Shown here: one piece after another, positions 34,291 through 42,590 of the stretch
How positions within the stretch are numbered: the first letter of the stretch is position 1
Layout: each line of letters starts with the position of its first letter
Origin: Bacteroidaceae bacterium
Lineage (GTDB): Bacteria > Bacteroidota > Bacteroidia > Bacteroidales > Bacteroidaceae
DNA length: 64,000 nt
Assembly (NCBI GenBank): GCA_017507385.1
Contig: JAFWAX010000077.1
Coordinates: 62,001 to 126,000 of the forward strand
Reading direction: 5' to 3'
The notes under the pieces: model-generated
Told to the model about the DNA's origin: nothing
Seen by the model: only the letters and a program-made list of their open reading frames with translations
The model's database searches: none
Translations under genes and position numbers: made by a program

Positions 34291-34330
34291 GAAGGAGTTA
34301 GAGGAAGTTAGAAGAAGTTAGAGGGAGTTA
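34291..34330 (+). repeat. Four decamer repeats
   Basis: Four consecutive 10-nt units of the form GARGRAGTTA (34291, 34301, 34311, 34321), joining two heptamer tracts. Part of this sequence recurs inverted at 18104-18144. Confidence 0.85.
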
Positions 34331-34354
34331 GAGGACGAGTGTTGTGCTATTGAC
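34314..34354 (+). repeat. Right copy of capsule-flanking repeat B
   Basis: A 41-nt segment matching the reverse complement of 18104-18144 with about five differences, about 16.2 kb apart in inverted orientation. Confidence 0.85.
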
Positions 34355-34393
34355 AACGGACAACAGACTACGGACAACGGACTACGGATAACG
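34352..34393 (+). repeat. Heptamer tract between upxY and upxZ, second part
   Basis: Six 7-nt units, variants of GACAACG and GACTACG, ending 26 nt after the upxY stop. Confidence 0.9.
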
Positions 34394-34418
34394 GGGCGAA
34401 AATTTGAAAGTAGAGAGT

Positions 34419-34985
34419 TTATTCGAGGAACTTGAGGTGGGAGGAGGGAACGTAGGCGAGGATGGCGGCAATGATGCCTTCGAGCTGGATGACGACATGC
34501 CGGTTTTTGTTGACTCGCTTGACGATGCCTTCGATGCCTGCGAACTCGCCTTCGGTGATGAGGACGCGACGGCCGGTCTTGTGCGCTACGTCGGCATAGT
34601 CGAGCAGCTGGACGCGGTTGTCGGTGATGGAGGCGACGCGGATGAAGTTCTCCATCTCACGTTCGGGAATATGGATGACTTCGGGCCTGACTGTTGGGTC
34701 GAGGGGACGTGTCATCATGTAGCGCAGCGGACTGAAATCTTCGTCGGTCATCTTGAGGCCGGTGAGCTGTTCGCGCGTGGAATGGACAAATATCAGGTTG
34801 TGGATGGCGGGCACTGGCTCGTAGTGGCGGTGCCCGTTGCGTTCCACGAGCTTGTTTTTGATGGGCAGGAAGTTCTCGATGCCTTGCTGGTCAAGGCTTG
34901 CCTTTACTTTCAGCTCGCGGTTGTAGGTGACGCGCATGGGATACCAGAGGGTCTGGGTGCGGAGATTGCTCATCGGTGAAGACAA
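34419..34985 (-). CDS. upxY: UpxY-family capsule transcription antiterminator (NusG-like)
   Basis: 188 residues from 34985; the ATG at 34973 is equally likely. The N-terminal NGN domain begins LWYPMRVTYNRELKVKASLD and contains IENFLPIKNKLVERN and HNLIFVHSTREQL. A KOW segment follows (GRRVLITEGEFAGIEGIVKR). UpxY proteins are NusG paralogues that bind RNA polymerase transcribing the capsule leader and prevent early termination. The gene is first in the capsule transcript, after a leader of about 480 nt, as the mechanism requires. A GC-rich hairpin lies just upstream of its start. Confidence 0.9.
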   Translation of the reverse strand: MSSPMSNLRTQTLWYPMRVTYNRELKVKASLDQQGIENFLPIKNKLVERNGHRHYEPVPAIHNLIFVHSTREQLTGLKMTDEDFSPLRYMMTRPLDPTVRPEVIHIPEREMENFIRVASITDNRVQLLDYADVAHKTGRRVLITEGEFAGIEGIVKRVNKNRHVVIQLEGIIAAILAYVPSSHLKFLE

Positions 34986-34987
34986 TA

Positions 34988-35026
34988 GGAGGGGGGCACC
35001 CCCTGTGGTGCAGGGCGGTCATCTGA
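34988..35026 (-). promoter_or_regulatory. GC-rich hairpin just upstream of upxY
   Basis: The segment contains CCCTG and CAGGG around a short loop, next to a GGGGG/CCCCC pairing, within 40 nt of the upxY start. It could mask the start region or pause RNA polymerase in the leader. There is no T run, so a simple terminator is unlikely. Confidence 0.45.
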
Positions 35027-35469
35027 TGTTGCCATGAGATGGATGCGAATCATTTTCCTTACTGATGTCCAATAACGTCAATGACGGGGTATGTCGGTGG
35101 AAATAGACGCTATTGCGAACCATGCCAGTAGAACTGGTGGGAACGAAAAAAGCGTGATGCTCGTTTCTTGCCTGCTCAACATTTAGGTCGTAGGAAACCT
35201 TCCACAAAAACAGACAGAATTGACGCTCACGCCGTTGGTATATAATGCACCCGATAAAGTGTGCTTGAGGACGATGGGTCCTCTGCACACTAACGGGTTT
35301 GTTTTAATATACCTACCCGCAGCATCCACTTCTGCAAAGTTTTTTTTGTGGTCGTTTGAATTTCCTACGTTCAAATGTTCAAAAAACAATGCATAGCGAG
35401 ACGCTATTCCAATAAGTTGGCCCACACCTTCACTCTCTTCAGAGAAGAGTACACGGCACGAGCTGAATG

Positions 35470-35500
35470 CAAAGTTAATGTGTTTTTTTGAAACCACAAA
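35470..35500 (-). promoter_or_regulatory. Promoter of the capsule locus
   Basis: Minus strand TTTG (35500-35497), 19 nt, TAACTTTG (35477-35470), an exact consensus. It gives a transcript start near 35464 and a leader of about 480 nt before upxY. I see no flanking inverted repeats of the kind that bracket the invertible Bacteroides capsule promoters. Confidence 0.8.
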
Positions 35501-35785
35501 AGAAAAATATAAAAAAAAATTAAGTTTTGAAAGCAAAGAAGATGTGCCGCCTTTCAGTGGTGAAGATGGATGGCGATACTTTAATCAGCGGATGTTCTGC
35601 ATGCAACTATGGTCATTTATCTTCTTCTATCTCCCTTTATCTACAAGGGAAGCAGAGCTTGCTGGAGTTGAAAAAGTGTTGAGGATGTTGGCTTAGTGTT
35701 GGTGGGTGCCTTTCGGTAAACTTCCTCGAGAATATGGTGCAGGAAAGCAAGTGAAGAGTAACGGGAAAAGACCTCTCTATTTGTT

Positions 35786-35868
35786 CCTCAAAAGGGGTGA
35801 GAGTCTCACCTGTACCATAGGTAAGAGTCTGACCCCTACTATAGGTGAGACTCTCACCCCTTTTGAGG
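35786..35868. repeat. 24-nt triad repeat, GGTGAGAGTCTCACC family
   Basis: Unit cores start at 35796, 35820 and 35844, 24 nt apart. Unit 1 (35786-35810) is a perfect 25-nt inverse of unit 3 (35844-35868). Unit 2 is a degenerate direct copy of unit 1. Each core is itself a palindrome (GGTGAGA, one base, TCTCACC). Confidence 0.88.
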
Positions 35869-36005
35869 TGTAAAGTGCAGCGTTTTTGAGGAGAACTTTC
35901 TATGATGTGGGAAAATGAAAAATGGCTGATTCCGTGATGTTGGAATCAGCCATTGAAACGTTTATTTAAATTTAAAGATGTGTATGATGTGAATTTGATT
36001 TGGGG

Positions 36006-36608
36006 TTAGAGTGTAGAAGTGGGAGCGTTCTTTTCGTTGCGCATACTGAACTCGCAACCACAGTAGAGCTGGTTGTAGAAGCTGTATTCGCGAAGTAATT
36101 GATTGCGACGGTCTTGCAGACCGCCTTTGCGCCAGTTCTGTGCCCAGAAGAGGGTGGAGGGAACGGCTGCTTGTGCGGCAAGTCCTGCCTGAGTGATTTG
36201 GTCGAGGCTCTTCCAGCGAGAGGATGCGAGGGTGGTGGTGAAGTGGGTGATGCCGAGCGCATGTGCCTGAAGGGCGGTGGCTGTGAGGCGGACACGGAAA
36301 CACTGGAGGCAACGGGAACCTCGTTCGGGTTCGTGTTCAAGACCCTGAATCTGCTGAAGCCATGTTTCGTGATTGTAGTCGCCGTCAATCCAAGGGATGC
36401 CAAGGCTGTCTGCATGGCGCTTGCTTTCGTTTTTGCGGATGTCGTATTCTTCTTGCGGATAGATGTTGGGATTGAAATAGAAGATGGTGGGGCGGATGCC
36501 ATGCTGAAGCATCCACTCTACGATGGCGGAAGAGCAGGGGGCGCAGCAGGCGTGCAGCAGAACCTGATTGAGACCGTTGGGAATTTCTATGTCGTTCTTT
36601 TTCTTCAT
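36006..36608 (-). CDS. queH: Epoxyqueuosine reductase QueH
   Basis: 200 residues from the ATG at 36608. The reading from 36716 only adds translated repeat sequence and starts above the promoter. VLLHACCAPCSSA carries the CC-x-PC motif, FYFNPNIYPQEEYDIRK is conserved, and RGSRCLQCFRVRL carries the second cysteine pair that with the first binds the metal and cluster. It reduces epoxyqueuosine to queuosine in tRNA, replacing QueG. No other queuosine genes are in the window. Confidence 0.9.
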   Translation of the reverse strand: MKKKNDIEIPNGLNQVLLHACCAPCSSAIVEWMLQHGIRPTIFYFNPNIYPQEEYDIRKNESKRHADSLGIPWIDGDYNHETWLQQIQGLEHEPERGSRCLQCFRVRLTATALQAHALGITHFTTTLASSRWKSLDQITQAGLAAQAAVPSTLFWAQNWRKGGLQDRRNQLLREYSFYNQLYCGCEFSMRNEKNAPTSTL

Positions 36609-36627
36609 GTGGAAGCTTTTCGTGTTG

Positions 36628-36635
36628 CAAAGATA
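36628..36635 (-). promoter_or_regulatory. -7 element of queH
   Basis: Minus-strand TATCTTTG, 19 nt before the queH ATG. It rules out the longer reading of queH. Confidence 0.65.
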
Positions 36636-36656
36636 CGCTTTTTCGTGGATAATGTG

Positions 36657-36664
36657 TAACTTTG
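36657..36664 (+). promoter_or_regulatory. -7 element for the BASS-type transporter
   Basis: TAACTTTG on the plus strand, divergent from the queH element. If used, the transcript starts near 36670 and carries the whole heptamer tract (36677-36739) in its 5' leader. Confidence 0.5.
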
Positions 36665-36676
36665 TTGCGTGAAATT

Positions 36677-36739
36677 GACAACAGACAACGGACAACGAAC
36701 TACAGACAACGGACAACAGTCAACGGACAACAGATAATG
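36677..36739 (+). repeat. Nine-unit heptamer tract, the longest in the window
   Basis: Nine consecutive units starting at 36677 (GACAACA, GACAACG, GACAACG, AACTACA, GACAACG, GACAACA, GTCAACG, GACAACA, GATAATG). It ends 8 nt before the transporter start codon. Confidence 0.93.
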
Positions 36740-36747
36740 GAAAAGAA

Positions 36748-37725
36748 ATGAGATTGGTTGGTTTTATCAAGAACTGGATGTTGCCGATAGCTATGCTGGC
36801 AGGCGTGGCTTCTTATTATATATATGTGAATATCCCTGCATTGGATGGAACGCATCAAGTGGTTGGGCGGCTGATTGGCTATGTGCAACCAGCATTGTTG
36901 TTTTGTATGCTGTTTGTGAGTTTTTGTCGGATGAGTGTCAGGGAACTGAAACCACGCACTTGGATGCTGAAGATGCTGGCCATTCAAGTGGTGGCCTTTG
37001 TGGCGCTGGGATTGCTGATTGTGTGGATGCCTGATGTGGAGAGTCGTGTGGTGATTGAGAGTGCGATGGTTTGCATGATTTGCCCGACGGCAACGGCTGC
37101 AGCTGTGGTGACATCGAAATTGCGTGGCAATTCTAATGTGGTGGTCAGCTACACGTGTCTCATCAATTTGGCTGTGTCGCTGCTGGTGCCTGCAATGGTG
37201 CCGTTTTTGCATGAAGGCAGCATGCCCGGCATGACTTTTGAACTATCTTTTCTTATCATTCTTGCCAAAGTGTTTCCTTTGCTGATTCTTCCATTGGTGG
37301 CTGCCTGGTTTGTGCGTCACTTGTTTCCTGTATTCCATGCTTTCATCTTGCGTCAAACAGACTTGGCGTTCCATCTGTGGGCTGTGTCGCTGGCATTGGC
37401 AATCGGCATGTCTGTGAAGGCGTTGGAGCATAGCGAAGAGAGTGTGGAAAACATGGTGGGCATTGCCGTGGTGTCGCTCGTGTGTTGCCTTGCTCAGTTT
37501 GGGTTAGGTCGCTTGATTGGGCGAAAGCATGGCGAAGCCGTGGCTGGTACGCAGAGCCTTGGGCAGAAGAACACGGTATTTGCTATTTGGATGGGTTATA
37601 CATTTCTGAATCCTGTGACAGCTCTTGCTGGCGGGTTCTATTCTATTTGGCATAATGTGGTGAACTCTTGGCAGTTGTGGAGAGAGAGGAAGAGGATGGA
37701 GGATGGCAAAGGGGGTGCCGCATGA
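36748..37725 (+). CDS. BASS-family transporter (bile acid:sodium symporter-like)
   Basis: A 325-residue protein with about nine to ten helices. MVCMICPTATAAAVVTSKLRGN corresponds to the first discontinuous helix of the BASS fold, and SLGQKNTVFAIWMGYTFLNP to the second, conserved GQKNTxxA motif. Members carry organic acids or arsenite; bile acid transport in particular should not be assumed. The start codon follows a heptamer tract by 8 nt, so the leader region is repetitive. A triad repeat follows 23 nt after the stop. Confidence 0.85.
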   Translation: MRLVGFIKNWMLPIAMLAGVASYYIYVNIPALDGTHQVVGRLIGYVQPALLFCMLFVSFCRMSVRELKPRTWMLKMLAIQVVAFVALGLLIVWMPDVESRVVIESAMVCMICPTATAAAVVTSKLRGNSNVVVSYTCLINLAVSLLVPAMVPFLHEGSMPGMTFELSFLIILAKVFPLLILPLVAAWFVRHLFPVFHAFILRQTDLAFHLWAVSLALAIGMSVKALEHSEESVENMVGIAVVSLVCCLAQFGLGRLIGRKHGEAVAGTQSLGQKNTVFAIWMGYTFLNPVTALAGGFYSIWHNVVNSWQLWRERKRMEDGKGGAA

Positions 37726-37748
37726 GAAATGGCAGAAGAGCCTCTAAA

Positions 37749-37817
37749 ACGATACAAGGTGTATCGAATTTACGATGAAGGGCAGAACGAAATTACGATG
37801 CGCCCTGCATCGAATCA
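37749..37817. repeat. 23-nt triad repeat, ACGATG-CCCT family, copy 1
   Basis: Units start at 37749, 37772 and 37795, each opening ACGAT. The first two have an AAGG/AAGGG core and the third has the inverse CCCTG core. It lies between the convergent transporter and ygiQ genes. Confidence 0.85.
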
Positions 37818-37882
37818 GAGGTGATGGAGGGAGTGTTGCGGTGGCATCGCAACATGTAAAAATGAGGAAAGGTAAACGCTGA

Positions 37883-39721
37883 TTATTTGCGTTCGAAGAG
37901 CCGTTGGATGAGGTCTGAACGCCCTATTTGGCGAAGCAACCGGAGGATGTTCTGTTTTTCTGAAGGCTTATACCAGAAGAAGAATTGCCGCTGTGCCAGT
38001 TTGTCCTTTTGCGTCTTTGCCGAATAGACGGGTTGCAGGGTATAGGGATGCAAGCCTGTGTACCATGCTTCGGTGGAAACCGTCATGGGGGTGGGGGTGA
38101 AGTCCTGCACCTGCTCGAGCTGGAAGTTGAGGTCTTTGGTGAGAACAGCCAGCTCTGCCATGTCTTCGGTGGTGCAACCGGGGTGCGAACTGATGAAGTA
38201 GGGGATGATTTGCTGGCGCAGTTTCTTGCGGCTGTTGATGTCGTCGAAGATACGCTTGAAGTCGTAGAAGAGCTGGAAGGAAGGTTTTCGCATGAGATTG
38301 AGCACCCGGTCGGATGTGTGTTCTGGGGCAACTTTCAGCCTTCCGCTTACATGCTTGGTAATCAGTTCTTCTGTGTATTGGCGGTTGATGCGGTTGATGC
38401 GTGCATCGCCTGTATCGTGCAGCAAGAGGTCGTAGCGAACCCCTGACCCGATGAAGCTTTTCTTGATGCCGGGCAAAGCATCTACAGCATGGTAGATGTC
38501 GAGCAACTGAGAGTGGTCGGTATTGAGGTTGGGGCATATCTGTGGATGGATGCATGAGGGGCGCTTGCATTTATGGCAGAGGTCGAGTTTCTTCCCGTGC
38601 ATGGCATACATATTGGCTGAAGGACCACCGAGGTCGCTGAGGTAGCCTTTGAAGTCGGGCATCTGTGTGATGGCTTTGACTTCTTTGATGATGCTCTCCT
38701 TGCTGCGTGACGTGATGAACTTGCCTTGATGGGCGGAAATGGTGCAGAAGGCACAGCCGCCAAAACATCCGCGGTGGAGGCATACGGAGAATTTAATCAT
38801 TTCGTATGCAGGTATGCGCTTGCCTTTGTATTTGGGATGTGGCAGATGTGTGTATGGGAGGTCGAAAGAGTGGTCGAGCTCGTCTTGCGTGAGCGGCTGA
38901 TAGGGCGGGTTGACCACAGCATAGCAGCCATCAACTTCTTGGATGATGCGTTGCGCCTCATATTTGTTGGATTCCTCCTCGATGTGGCGGAAGTTTTCGG
39001 CTTGTGCCTTCTTGTTGTGCAGGCACTCCTCGTGGCTGTGCAAGAGGATGTCGTCCGGACGGATTCCGTTGGGAATGTCGCTCTTCTGCAAGAGGGAAAC
39101 TGTCTGTTTCTGAGGGAATCTCGCCATGAGGTTGCTGAACATCTTCACGTCAATCTCGCAGTCCTGCTCCATCAATAGCTGTGCCAAGGAAATGATGGGC
39201 TTTTCTCCCATACCGTAGATGAGGAGGTCGGCACCTGAAGGATGGAGAATGGTGGGCATGAGACGGTCTTGCCAGTAGTCGTAATGGGTGAGACGTCGCA
39301 GGCTTGCCTCGATGCCTCCAATCACAACGGGCACATCGGGATAAAGTTCTTTTAGGATGCGTGTATAGACGATGGTCGGATATTCAGGACGGAGGTCGTG
39401 GCGGCCATCGGGAGAATAGGCGTCTTCAGAACGGAGTCGCTTGTTGGCTGTGTATTTGTTTACCATCGAATCCATGGCACCCGGTGCAATTCCGAAGAAG
39501 AGTCGGGGACGACCCAGTTTCTTGAAGTCGCGATAGTCGCCATGCCAGTCGGGTTGGGGAACGATGGCCACTTTCAGCCCTTCTGCTTCGAGAATGCGGC
39601 CAATGACTGCTGCTGCAAAGGACGGATGGTCAACATAAGCATCGGCAGAAAAGAGGATGACATCGAGGGTATCCCAATTGAGTCGTTCGAGTTCTTTTTT
39701 GGTGGTGGGTAGAAAGTGCAT
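37883..39721 (-). CDS. YgiQ-family radical SAM protein
   Basis: A 612-residue protein. The N-terminal part (ILFSADAYVDHPSFAAAVIG, DYRDFKKLGRPRLFFGI) is the YgiQ-specific B12-binding-like domain. The radical SAM motif is in CLHRGCFGGCAFCTISAHQG (C-x3-C-x2-C) near residue 310. LAPEHTSDRVLNLMRKPS-like SAM-domain segments follow, then C-terminal KLAQRQFFFWYKPSEKQNI. The function is unknown beyond presumed radical chemistry. It is a single gene with no partner close on its strand. Confidence 0.95.
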   Translation of the reverse strand: MHFLPTTKKELERLNWDTLDVILFSADAYVDHPSFAAAVIGRILEAEGLKVAIVPQPDWHGDYRDFKKLGRPRLFFGIAPGAMDSMVNKYTANKRLRSEDAYSPDGRHDLRPEYPTIVYTRILKELYPDVPVVIGGIEASLRRLTHYDYWQDRLMPTILHPSGADLLIYGMGEKPIISLAQLLMEQDCEIDVKMFSNLMARFPQKQTVSLLQKSDIPNGIRPDDILLHSHEECLHNKKAQAENFRHIEEESNKYEAQRIIQEVDGCYAVVNPPYQPLTQDELDHSFDLPYTHLPHPKYKGKRIPAYEMIKFSVCLHRGCFGGCAFCTISAHQGKFITSRSKESIIKEVKAITQMPDFKGYLSDLGGPSANMYAMHGKKLDLCHKCKRPSCIHPQICPNLNTDHSQLLDIYHAVDALPGIKKSFIGSGVRYDLLLHDTGDARINRINRQYTEELITKHVSGRLKVAPEHTSDRVLNLMRKPSFQLFYDFKRIFDDINSRKKLRQQIIPYFISSHPGCTTEDMAELAVLTKDLNFQLEQVQDFTPTPMTVSTEAWYTGLHPYTLQPVYSAKTQKDKLAQRQFFFWYKPSEKQNILRLLRQIGRSDLIQRLFERK

Positions 39722-39770
39722 ATCGGTGGTTGTTGTGGCGATGGCTATTCTGTGCAGATAATGATGGATG

Positions 39771-42590
39771 TTATTCTAAGAATGTGATGAACGCTTGGGC
39801 AAGAGCGTTGAGCTTCTGGCGTTCTGTGATGCTTTCAAGTGGAAAGCCGAGCCGTACAAAGCGTTGTGGCTGTGCGATGGCTGCATAGTTGCCGTCGGCA
39901 TAGGTGAGTATGGCAAAGGCTTCGCCTGATGGAGCAAGCACAGATGGTGCTGGCACGCAATAGCTTTCAGGGTTCATCTCTCGATAGATGTTGAAGGTGA
40001 GTCCGCATCCCGACAGGGTGTTGATGGACTTCTGTTTCACTTGCGAGATGACGTTTCCGCCTATTTCAGGGCATCCTGCATTGGCTGCGCTGATGAGCAA
40101 TTTCCCTCCATTGCTGTAGTATTGGCTGATGAGGGCATTTGTCTGGCTGCTGAATTGTTTCTGTGTGCCGTAAATAATGTCGGCAATAGGGTAGTCAGAG
40201 AGTGACACTTTCCCTTCGATGAGTGCCTTTTCGCTGCATGAGGTGAAAGAGTGCTTCTTACCCATCATGATAGCTCGGCCATGTATGGCTGTGTAGTCGA
40301 ACGTGTTGCCCATCATGGTTTGTCCTTCCCATTCTGTGCCGCTGGCACCTAATCCGTCACTTGCCTCGCTGCCTGCTTTCGAGCGGTCGAAACTGAGCTG
40401 CGCTCCACAAAAACCTGTGTATGCTCCGTAAGGAACGCCTGGGTCAGCATCGATATCGAATCCTGCTTCTGTTTCGGTGTCAATTACTTGTGGACCTTCC
40501 AGGCGTGTGAAGGCGTTGACAACGAGCACGGTGCCTTTATTTTCGGCTGTTATTCCGCATGAGAGTACTTCAGAAGGAAAGCTTTCTCCACCTTCGTTGA
40601 CTGCTGTGACTTTGAATGAGTAGATTTCGTCATTAAACAGTTCGACGGTATAGCTTGTTCCTTTTACGATGATGCCGTTGTCGAAGTCCTGATACCCCTT
40701 TCGTGTATAGACAATGTATTCCTTGGCTTGTGCCGTAGGCTCGAGTGGGTCGTTCACTGCTGACCATGTGAGTGTGGCTGTCTTCCTTTTCTCGTTGAGC
40801 GTGATGGCGAAGTTGTCCACAGGAAGCGGCTGAATGACATAATCTCGTTTGTAGAGTGTTGCGATATACTTGACGATGGTCTTGTAGATGGAACGTGACA
40901 TGTCGAACTTGAAATGCGGGTCGTATGCTTGCCTCATGTCGGCAAAGTTTTGGTGAGAAAGCATTTCAAGAATGCATACGGGTGTCAATGGTTCACGCGC
41001 TTCGCCATAATTCCTGTTCCATAGCTGGCGAACTTGCCAGTTGTATTTCTTCAGGTCTGTAGTAAAGTTGGTGAGGAACATGCTGGCGAGGTCTCGCGAT
41101 ACGTATCTATCCAAGCCTGCTCCGGTCTTTCCATCGTTATGGTCAGTCATGTACACTCCTAATGTCCCCACATACGCGTCGTCTTCTTTGACTCCGGCAT
41201 CGGTGTGGAATGCAACGGTCAAATCGAGTGGAACTCCTAATCCTTCTTTTCTGTCGGGGTTATAGATGGAACGTCCTGACAGGTAGTTGACGGCTGCCGA
41301 CCTTGCATTGATGTCGTTGTTGTAATCGTTGCGTCCAAATGCTTCGGTGTGAATCCGATAGGGGAATCCCATCCATTGAAGGCTGTATTTGGCTCCTTCT
41401 GCCCATCTTGGCAAACCTGAAGGCGATATGGACTGATCGTAGCTCACAGGGATGATGTTTCCCATGCCTCCGCCAAATCGGACTGCATCTGCCGTTACAA
41501 TGCCTTTGCCGTCGCTTTGGTTGGATAGTGTAACCATGCCATAGTCGTGCTCGCCAGCATCGAAATCAAATGTGCCCAGATATACCCATGTGCCTCCACC
41601 GATTCTTTGGTTGACTTTGAACTCGGTCATGCCTCCCTTGTGGAAAACTTTATAGATGGCGTCAGTGGCAGAATTCTCGTATGACTGATAAGTTACATAT
41701 ACCGCATAGCGTCCTTCTTCCGGGATGTTGGGTATCCATTGTGCCATCCCTTCTTCCTTGGGCGATGAGACCGTGGGGACGTAGCGTGCTGTACCATCGC
41801 AAAAAGGTGAATCGCATACTTCGTAAATGTCCTTGTAAAGGGCAAATCCTTTTTGAGGCGCTGTCTGCCACTTCAGTTCCTTCTGCTTGCGCCTGAAGGA
41901 CTCTATGTAAGTGCCATTGCGATTGGGCTGGTCGTTGTCCACTATGACTTCGTTTCGTTGATAGTCACGTTCGCGAGGCGTAAATACCACAGCACCAGCA
42001 TTTTGCAGCATGGGAATGATATAGGGAACGACGAAGGTTTGTGAAAAAAGGTCCTCTGTTGTTCCAAATAGGCGTGGGCGTTGCCAGATCCATTCTCCTT
42101 TTTCTGGCTTATAGTATCTGCCATGGCTCTGCCATACTGCGATGTGATTGCCTTCCAAGCCGAGATGGGCGGTGTAGGGGCGTGACAGGTTTTTCACCCA
42201 TGGCTCTCCTCTGTAAGTTCTCTGGAGCACTCGTGTGTCATCATCTTTGTCGTCGCGAAAGAAGATGGGGACAAGGTCCTCAATGGCTCTTCCGTCTGTC
42301 TCGATTGTCAGGTCGTAGTTTCGCTGCTTTCGGGGCAAGAGTTCTTCTATTTGTTCATAGATGTTTTTGACTACAGCGGGTGTGAAATGCTGTTCCTGAA
42401 ATCCTCCTCCAAAAACGATGCGTATCCATTCTTCCTTGTCGTTTACTGTGCAGGATTTCAGGGTCGATGGCTTGATGTTTGCATCGTTCCGTGTATAGTT
42501 CGCAGCCCATTCCTTCAGCAGGGTTCCCAAGTTTTGGGCATGGATGGTAGAGGAAAGCGCTAATAATATGGTGAGAAGAATGTGCTTCAT
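39771..42590 (-). CDS. Secreted amidase-like protein with golvesin C-terminal-like and Fn3 domains
   Basis: 939 residues. A signal peptide (HILLTILLALSSTIHAQ) comes first. A golvesin-like beta-sandwich lies around residues 280-375 (RYAVYVTYQSYENSATDAIY, GGTWVYLGTFDFDAGEHDYG). An N-acetylmuramoyl-L-alanine amidase-3-like region lies around 420-590 (SAAVNYL, DLTVAFHTDAGV with a metal-type His, CILEMLSHQNFADM with Glu). A fibronectin III domain spans about 600-690. The remaining C-terminal region resembles a glutamine-amidotransferase-like fold. In Bacteroidales this architecture is often labelled xanthan lyase by analogy; cell-wall or glycan processing is more credible. Its start overlaps the upstream gene by 4 nt. 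Confidence 0.8.
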   Translation of the reverse strand: MKHILLTILLALSSTIHAQNLGTLLKEWAANYTRNDANIKPSTLKSCTVNDKEEWIRIVFGGGFQEQHFTPAVVKNIYEQIEELLPRKQRNYDLTIETDGRAIEDLVPIFFRDDKDDDTRVLQRTYRGEPWVKNLSRPYTAHLGLEGNHIAVWQSHGRYYKPEKGEWIWQRPRLFGTTEDLFSQTFVVPYIIPMLQNAGAVVFTPRERDYQRNEVIVDNDQPNRNGTYIESFRRKQKELKWQTAPQKGFALYKDIYEVCDSPFCDGTARYVPTVSSPKEEGMAQWIPNIPEEGRYAVYVTYQSYENSATDAIYKVFHKGGMTEFKVNQRIGGGTWVYLGTFDFDAGEHDYGMVTLSNQSDGKGIVTADAVRFGGGMGNIIPVSYDQSISPSGLPRWAEGAKYSLQWMGFPYRIHTEAFGRNDYNNDINARSAAVNYLSGRSIYNPDRKEGLGVPLDLTVAFHTDAGVKEDDAYVGTLGVYMTDHNDGKTGAGLDRYVSRDLASMFLTNFTTDLKKYNWQVRQLWNRNYGEAREPLTPVCILEMLSHQNFADMRQAYDPHFKFDMSRSIYKTIVKYIATLYKRDYVIQPLPVDNFAITLNEKRKTATLTWSAVNDPLEPTAQAKEYIVYTRKGYQDFDNGIIVKGTSYTVELFNDEIYSFKVTAVNEGGESFPSEVLSCGITAENKGTVLVVNAFTRLEGPQVIDTETEAGFDIDADPGVPYGAYTGFCGAQLSFDRSKAGSEASDGLGASGTEWEGQTMMGNTFDYTAIHGRAIMMGKKHSFTSCSEKALIEGKVSLSDYPIADIIYGTQKQFSSQTNALISQYYSNGGKLLISAANAGCPEIGGNVISQVKQKSINTLSGCGLTFNIYREMNPESYCVPAPSVLAPSGEAFAILTYADGNYAAIAQPQRFVRLGFPLESITERQKLNALAQAFITFLE

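Larger units (their letters stand above)
34986..36005. other. 1,020-nt gene-free region with capsule promoter and leader
   Basis: No coding sequence is supported; the open frames of 60-117 codons show no recognisable family and no consistent start signals. It holds the upxY hairpin, the capsule leader (about 34986-35464), the capsule promoter (35470-35500) and, beyond it, a triad repeat with a 25-bp stem (35786-35868). The stretch 35520-35780 holds nothing I can identify. Confidence 0.75.

Noticed and set aside
35019-35288. Possible 89-codon leader ORF before upxY
   Set aside because: No hydrophobic, basic or family pattern and no clear start signal. Kept only as untranslated leader.
35335-35342. 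Second promoter within the capsule leader
   Set aside because: The minus-strand box reads AAACTTTG rather than TAnnTTTG, and no TTTG occurs at the needed distance.
35470-35500. Invertible capsule promoter
   Set aside because: I searched both sides for inverted repeats of about 15-30 nt and found none close to the promoter.
35183-35536. Possible gene of 117 codons in the capsule leader/promoter region
   Set aside because: It begins upstream of the capsule promoter and shows no recognisable sequence; it would span the promoter.
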